Shown: piece after piece, positions 15,460-19,473 of the stretch
How the letters are laid out: each line of letters begins with the position of its first letter
Position numbering within the stretch: position 1 is the first letter of the stretch
DNA from: an uncultured Clostridia bacterium
GTDB taxonomy: Bacteria; Bacillota; Clostridia; Christensenellales; UBA1242
Reading direction: 5' to 3'
NCBI GenBank assembly: GCA_904397185.1
Contig: CAJFOL010000078.1
Coordinates: 1 to 19,473, forward strand
DNA length: 19,473 bases
The notes under the pieces: generated by a model
Seen by the model: the letters and a program-made list of their open reading frames with translations, nothing else
Databases searched by the model: none
Told to the model about the DNA's origin: nothing
Made by a program: the position numbers and the translations under genes

Positions 15460-15933
15460 ATGGCTATAAGAAAAGTTACAATGGTGGGGGAGAGTACTCT
15501 GCGAAAAAAATCAAAACCAGTCAAAGATTTTGATGAAAACCTGTGGGAACTGCTCGATGATATGAAAGAGACAATGTATGCAAACGATGGTATGGGTTTT
15601 GCTGCACCACAGGTCGGTATTTTAAGACGTGCAATAATTGTTGATGTCAACAATGCCTTTATTGAACTTATAAATCCTGAGATAATTTCAAAGAAAGGTG
15701 AAGATATTGAAGAGGAGGGGTGTCTCTCTGTTGGCAGTTTTAGAGGCAGGGTAAAAAGACCAAGTGAGATAACAGTAAAGGCATTTGACCGATATGGTTA
15801 TCCCTTTACAATAAAATGCGAGAAATGGCTTGCACGTTGCATCTGTCATGAAGTTGACCACTTGGATGGTATTTTATTTATTGATAAATGCCTTGATAAG
15901 GATAAATATTTAAAACAAGGTGGTAAAATATAA
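15460..15933 (+). CDS. def: Peptide deformylase
   Basis: It removes the formyl group from the N-terminal formyl-methionine of new proteins, using a metal (usually iron). All three motifs are present in the 157-residue protein: GMGFAAPQ (44-51), EEGCLSV (86-92, with metal ligand C88) and HEVDH (130-134, ligands H130 and H134, catalytic E131). The length is typical. AAAAGGAG precedes the ATG, 12 bases after priA. The following fmt gene makes the substrate of this pathway, but is separated by a 247-base stretch of almost pure A and T. Confidence 0.96.
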   Translation: MAIRKVTMVGESTLRKKSKPVKDFDENLWELLDDMKETMYANDGMGFAAPQVGILRRAIIVDVNNAFIELINPEIISKKGEDIEEEGCLSVGSFRGRVKRPSEITVKAFDRYGYPFTIKCEKWLARCICHEVDHLDGILFIDKCLDKDKYLKQGGKI

Positions 15934-16180
15934 AAAATAAATTAAATAAAAATAATTATAAAAAAATAAAATAATTTTATAATAAAAATCAATAAAAATA
16001 TTAAAAATGTACAAAAAAACAAAAAAAATAATCAAAAAATTAACAAAATATCAAAAAATACGAAAAATTAATTGAAAAAATCAAAAAATCAATAAATCAA
16101 TAAAAAATATATTTTTTACGATTTTAATAAAAAATAAAATTAATTTTAAATTAAAATAATAATTAAAAATAGGAGAAAAA
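15934..16180. other. 247-base A-rich, nearly GC-free spacer between def and fmt
   Basis: Only about 18 bases here are G or C by eye, and A strongly dominates the plus strand. TCAAAAAAT recurs several times, and AAAAAATATATTTTTT (16102-16117) is a perfect A/T palindrome. No clear promoter or terminator could be set. AGGAG at 16171-16175 is the fmt ribosome site. Such A-tracts can bend DNA and block nucleoid proteins, but no function is shown. Confidence 0.6.
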
Positions 16181-17092
16181 ATGAAGATTTTATTTTTAGG
16201 GAGTTCTTCCTTTTCAACTATTTGCTTGTCTCAAATGTTAAAACAGGGGCTAAACGTTGTTGGAGTTATAACACAACCAGACAGACCAAGTGGTCGTGGC
16301 CATAAGATGACGGCAAATGTGGTCAAATCTTTTGCAATGAGCGAGGGCTTAAAGGTTTACACATTTGATAGACTTAAAAATCATATTGAAGAGATAAAAA
16401 ACATTGATTATGACATTGCCTGTGTGGCTTCTTTCGGGCAAATACTTCCAAAAGAATTTTTGGATTATAGATTGACAATAAATGTCCATCCATCACTTTT
16501 GCCGAAATATAGAGGGGCATCTCCAATTCAAAGTGCACTTTTAAATTGTGACAAGGTCACTGGAGTAACCATCATGAAAGTGGCACTCAAAGTTGACTCA
16601 GGCGATATAATATTACAAAAAGAATATGAAATAGACGATGAGTATTACAGGGAACTTGAAGAAAAACTCGCTACACTTGGCGGAGATATGGTGGCGGAAG
16701 TCGTTAAGCAGATAGAGAATGGCAGTGTAAAATTTATTCCACAAGACGAAAGTAAGGCGACAGAAGTAAGCAAGTTTGACAAAAGCGATGGCAAACTTGA
16801 TTTCTCTCAAAGTGCAGAGAAAATAGTGGGACGAGTTAAGGCTCTTTCAGAGGAAGTCGGATGTTTTATTGATATTGAAGGTAAGCCTTTGAAGATAGGG
16901 CAAGCCCAAGATGTTAGCGGGCAATATGAGGTTATGCCAAAGCAAATTTTAAATTTTAAAAGGTCATTTGTGATAGGTTGCGAAAATGGAGCAGTAGAAA
17001 TTCTTTCCTGCCAAGCACCATCTGGCAAGATGATATCTGGACGAGATTATTTAAATGGTCATAATGATATATTAGGTAAAATGGTAGATTAA
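16181..17092 (+). CDS. fmt: Methionyl-tRNA formyltransferase
   Basis: It transfers a formyl group from 10-formyltetrahydrofolate to initiator Met-tRNA. In 303 residues it has the Rossmann start MKILFLGSSSFS, the tRNA-contact loop QPDRPSGRGHK (about 32-42), and the catalytic set N101 and H103 in INVHPSLLPKYRGASPIQ and D139 in VDSGDI. The family usually has MDTGDI, so VDSGDI is a mild variation. A C-terminal OB-like domain (about 205-303) is present. AGGAG sits 5 bases before the ATG. rlmN starts one base after its stop, so the two are coupled. Confidence 0.96.
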   Translation: MKILFLGSSSFSTICLSQMLKQGLNVVGVITQPDRPSGRGHKMTANVVKSFAMSEGLKVYTFDRLKNHIEEIKNIDYDIACVASFGQILPKEFLDYRLTINVHPSLLPKYRGASPIQSALLNCDKVTGVTIMKVALKVDSGDIILQKEYEIDDEYYRELEEKLATLGGDMVAEVVKQIENGSVKFIPQDESKATEVSKFDKSDGKLDFSQSAEKIVGRVKALSEEVGCFIDIEGKPLKIGQAQDVSGQYEVMPKQILNFKRSFVIGCENGAVEILSCQAPSGKMISGRDYLNGHNDILGKMVD

Positions 17093-17093
17093 T

Positions 17094-18122
17094 ATGTTGA
17101 GTGATTTGAGTTTTGACGAAATAAAATTGTATGTAAAAAGGTTGGGTTTGCCAGAATTTCGGGGTGAACAGATTTTTGATGCAATTTATAGCGGAAAAAC
17201 CATAAGTGAAATATCAAATCTTCCAAATGCAATAAAAGATATAATAGCGGTAGATTATCCAAAGTATAATATTGAGCATATATTTGAGAGCAAAGATGGC
17301 ACAAAAAAGTACATTGTAAAGTATGGTGACGGAAATATTGTTGAATGTGTGCTGATGAAATATAAGTATGGCTATACACTGTGTGTTTCAACACAGGTAG
17401 GGTGCCGAATGGGGTGCAAATTTTGTGCATCCACACTACATGGGCTTGCTCGCAACTTAACTGCTGGCGAAATTTTAGGACAAGTACTGCTTGTAAACCG
17501 CGAACTTGGTGGAAGCAGAAAGAATAGGATGATAACAAATGTTGTTTTAATGGGGTCGGGCGAACCACTAGACAACTTTGATAATGTTACAAAATTTATA
17601 GATTTACTTAGTGCTGGGAGAGGACTTAATATTTCACAGAGGAACATTTCCCTTTCGACCTGTGGACTTGTACCACAGATATATAAACTTATGGAGAAAG
17701 ATTACAATATTTCGCTTACCATTTCACTTCATGCGACAACTGACGAAAAACGTAAAGAAATAATGCCCATTGCAAATAGATACTCTATTTCACAAATAAT
17801 AAAAGCCTGCAAAGATTACTATCAGAAGACGGGTAGACGGATATATTTTGAGTATACCCTCATAAAAAATGCGAATGATACTATGGCAGATGTCAAAATG
17901 CTTGCATCCCTTTTAAAAGGTTTCAATTGCCATGTCAATATCATCCCACTTAATACCGTTAAGGAAAGGTCATTAAAAGGTACTTCAAGACTTGAAGCAT
18001 ACAAGTTTTGTGATTTGTTAAAGGAAAACGGACTTTCAGCAACTGTCCGCCGAACAATGGGGGGAGATATTGCAGGAGCCTGCGGGCAACTTCGCAACAG
18101 CCTGCTTGACAATAAAGTTTAA
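17094..18122 (+). CDS. rlmN: Dual-specificity 23S rRNA/tRNA adenine C2-methyltransferase
   Basis: A radical SAM enzyme that methylates C2 of A2503 in 23S rRNA and A37 in some tRNAs. The 342-residue protein has the 4Fe-4S motif C104-x3-C108-x2-C111 in GCRMGCKFC, the upstream C97 (TLCVSTQVGC), and the methyl-carrying C330 in GDIAGACGQL. The SAM-binding segment reads MGSGEPLDNFDNV, close to the usual MGMGEP. The length is typical. It begins one base after fmt. In Bacillus an rsmB gene lies between fmt and rlmN; here there is none. Confidence 0.95.
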   Translation: MLSDLSFDEIKLYVKRLGLPEFRGEQIFDAIYSGKTISEISNLPNAIKDIIAVDYPKYNIEHIFESKDGTKKYIVKYGDGNIVECVLMKYKYGYTLCVSTQVGCRMGCKFCASTLHGLARNLTAGEILGQVLLVNRELGGSRKNRMITNVVLMGSGEPLDNFDNVTKFIDLLSAGRGLNISQRNISLSTCGLVPQIYKLMEKDYNISLTISLHATTDEKRKEIMPIANRYSISQIIKACKDYYQKTGRRIYFEYTLIKNANDTMADVKMLASLLKGFNCHVNIIPLNTVKERSLKGTSRLEAYKFCDLLKENGLSATVRRTMGGDIAGACGQLRNSLLDNKV

Positions 18123-18127
18123 TTTTA

Positions 18128-18156
18128 TTGCTAAAATTATAAAAATTATGTATAAT
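18128..18156 (+). promoter_or_regulatory. Promoter of rsgA, TTGCTA-17-TATAAT
   Basis: TTGCTA (18128-18133) and TATAAT (18151-18156) with a 17-base spacer fill the short rlmN-rsgA gap. GGAG (18165-18168) is 5 bases from the ATG at 18174. No terminator for rlmN is seen, so rsgA may also receive read-through. Confidence 0.7.
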
Positions 18157-18173
18157 AAAGCCATGGAGAATAT

Positions 18174-19010
18174 ATGCAGGGTATAGTTTTATCAAAAAAT
18201 GCCAATCTTTTTACTGTCGAAAGCAGGGACAATACATATAAGTTGCACCCAAGTGGAAAGACCAAACAATCGGGCATCTATGTGGGCGACAGGGTGGAGT
18301 TTGAAGAGAGCATAACACAGGTCCTTCCTCGAAAAAATTTGCTTGTAAGACCACCGCTTGCAAACTTAGACAGACTTTTTATAATCATAAGCCCAAAGCC
18401 AAAACCAGACTTTGTGCTGGTCGATAAACTGCTGATTTACTGTTCGCTCAAAGCAATAGAGCCAATCTTAGTGATAAACAAATGTGACCTTGCTGATGAC
18501 GAATTTTTAGGTTTTGTTACAAAAACATATGAAAATATTGTAAAAATTATCAAAATTTCAGCAAAAAACGGCGATATTAAGCAAATTGAAGAAAACATAG
18601 AAGGTATCTGTGCTATGGCAGGACAAAGTGCTGTCGGCAAATCTTCAATAATAAATGCAATTTTTAAGGACAATTTAGCGCAAACAAATTCGCTCTCAAA
18701 AAAGATAGAAAGAGGCAAACAGACAACTCGCCTTGTAACACTATATAAACTTGAAAATGGATATTTAGCAGACACTGCAGGATTTTCAATGCTTGACCTA
18801 TCATATGTTGGTGACCTTGATTATCATGAACTTTCTTCCTATTATCCAGATTTTTTAAAGGCAAGGGCTAAATGTAAATTCCGCTCATGCTTGCATGAGG
18901 GCGGAGAGTGTGGAGTTATAGATTTCGTCAATAAAAATAAAATTTCCATGTTAAGATATATAAATTATTTAAAAATTTTAGACGAATTAAAACAATCAAA
19001 AAAATATTAA
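18174..19010 (+). CDS. rsgA: Ribosome small-subunit biogenesis GTPase RsgA
   Basis: A circularly permuted GTPase that binds the maturing 30S subunit and checks the decoding centre. The 278-residue protein has an N-terminal OB domain (about 1-65). The GTPase motifs come in permuted order: NKCD (102-105) first, then GQSAVGKS (150-157), GKQTTR (181-186) and DTAGF (200-204). A zinc module with C234, C239, H241 and C246 in CKFRSCLHEGGEC ends the protein. All key residues are intact, and the length is slightly short of the usual 290-300. In Bacillus and relatives the prpC-prkC phosphatase/kinase pair precedes rsgA; here a promoter occupies that place. Confidence 0.95.
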   Translation: MQGIVLSKNANLFTVESRDNTYKLHPSGKTKQSGIYVGDRVEFEESITQVLPRKNLLVRPPLANLDRLFIIISPKPKPDFVLVDKLLIYCSLKAIEPILVINKCDLADDEFLGFVTKTYENIVKIIKISAKNGDIKQIEENIEGICAMAGQSAVGKSSIINAIFKDNLAQTNSLSKKIERGKQTTRLVTLYKLENGYLADTAGFSMLDLSYVGDLDYHELSSYYPDFLKARAKCKFRSCLHEGGECGVIDFVNKNKISMLRYINYLKILDELKQSKKY

Positions 19011-19098
19011 ATTTATTATTAATTTAGTAAAAAAATATGCAAAAATACTCAAAAATCAAACAAAATTAAAATATTTTTTAAAAATATAAGGAGTTATT

Positions 19099-19473
19099 AT
19101 GAAAAAAAATCTTTATGTTTCTGTCTCTACTGACCCTATCAAAGAATATCAATCTATAGCCGAATATGCAAAGGAGATGCAAGGTTATGCAGATTTTTTA
19201 CACTGTGATGTTATGGACGGAAAGTTTGTTGAAAACAAAACTTATGATGCCTCACTTGTTGATAATATCAATCAGCATAGTTTGATTATGCTTGATGTCC
19301 ATCTTATGACACAAGAGCCATACAAAAGCCTTGATAGTTATATTAGTGCAGGGGCAAATATCATAACTTTTCACTATGAAGCATTCGAAGATAAAAACGA
19401 TATTATAGATGCTATAAAAAAGGTTAAAAATGCAAAAGTGCTTGTAGGAATTGCAATAAAGCCAGAGACTCCA
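19099..19473 (+). CDS. rpe: Ribulose-phosphate 3-epimerase, 3' end cut by window
   Basis: It interconverts ribulose 5-phosphate and xylulose 5-phosphate in the pentose phosphate pathway. The visible 125 residues have HCDVMDGKFVEN (metal ligands H and D of the TIM barrel), MLDVHLMTQEP, NIITFHYEA and VGIAIKPETP, all in the expected order; about 90 more residues lie outside the window. It starts MKKNLYVSVST, where most relatives have 'I-PSIL-AD', so the first phosphate-side loop is unusual. AAGGAG (19088-19093) gives the start. The 88-base gap after rsgA is A/T-rich without a clear promoter or terminator, so co-transcription with rsgA is likely. Confidence 0.92.
   Translation, partial: MKKNLYVSVSTDPIKEYQSIAEYAKEMQGYADFLHCDVMDGKFVENKTYDASLVDNINQHSLIMLDVHLMTQEPYKSLDSYISAGANIITFHYEAFEDKNDIIDAIKKVKNAKVLVGIAIKPETP

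Noticed and set aside
16007..16075. A 22-residue Lys-rich ORF (begins MYKKTKKIIKK) in the def-fmt spacer
   Set aside because: No ribosome binding site or promoter; it follows directly from the A-rich composition of the spacer.
17089..17568. 159-residue minus-strand ORF opposite rlmN
   Set aside because: Shadow of the conserved rlmN frame; no motifs and odd composition.

Overview
The window is a low-GC, tightly packed bacterial chromosome segment. It looks like an uncultured member of the Bacillota, probably a Clostridia-like lineage. The evidence is strong AGGAG-type ribosome binding sites, TTGnnn / 17 bp / TATAAT promoters, stem-loop plus T-run terminators, a Clostridium-type pyruvate phosphate dikinase, and the Firmicutes-type order rpoZ-priA-def-fmt-rlmN-rsgA-rpe. 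TGG encodes tryptophan and the standard code gives clean proteins. The assignment below phylum level is inference. No rRNA, tRNA, insertion sequence or CRISPR array was seen.

Layout. (1) 1-7250 is an accessory region on the plus strand. It holds a membrane-anchored transglutaminase-like protein, a second cytoplasmic transglutaminase-like protein followed by an unknown gene, a His-rich acidic helical protein followed by an HD-domain hydrolase, a 638-residue membrane-anchored coiled-coil protein with a Lys/Pro-repeat cytoplasmic head, and a two-gene unit of unknown function. Most units have their own promoter. (2) 7251-8160 is a minus-strand pair, an XRE-type repressor and a SLOG/Rossmann-type nucleotide-binding protein. 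It ends in an 18-bp palindrome and is preceded by two tandem dyads that look like an operator. (3) 8317-12818 holds two metabolic genes with separate promoters, pyruvate phosphate dikinase (ppdK) and glutamine-dependent asparagine synthetase (asnB). (4) 12931-19473 is a housekeeping run: RNA polymerase omega (rpoZ), primosomal helicase (priA), peptide deformylase (def), methionyl-tRNA formyltransferase (fmt), the 23S rRNA/tRNA methyltransferase rlmN, the ribosome-assembly GTPase rsgA, and ribulose-phosphate 3-epimerase (rpe), which is cut by the window end.

How the genes work together. def and fmt are the two ends of the N-formyl-methionine cycle. rlmN and rsgA act on the ribosome. rpoZ and priA serve transcription and replication restart. 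Compared with the well-known Bacillus order, gmk, coaBC, rsmB and the PP2C phosphatase/PASTA kinase pair are absent from their usual places, and fresh promoters sit in front of priA and rsgA at two of those gaps. The most interesting places for a second look are the XRE-SLOG pair with its operator-like dyads, the two neighbouring transglutaminase-like proteins with unknown partners, the large Lys/Pro-headed membrane coiled-coil protein, and a tiny minus-strand peptide ORF at the left edge that has complete expression signals.
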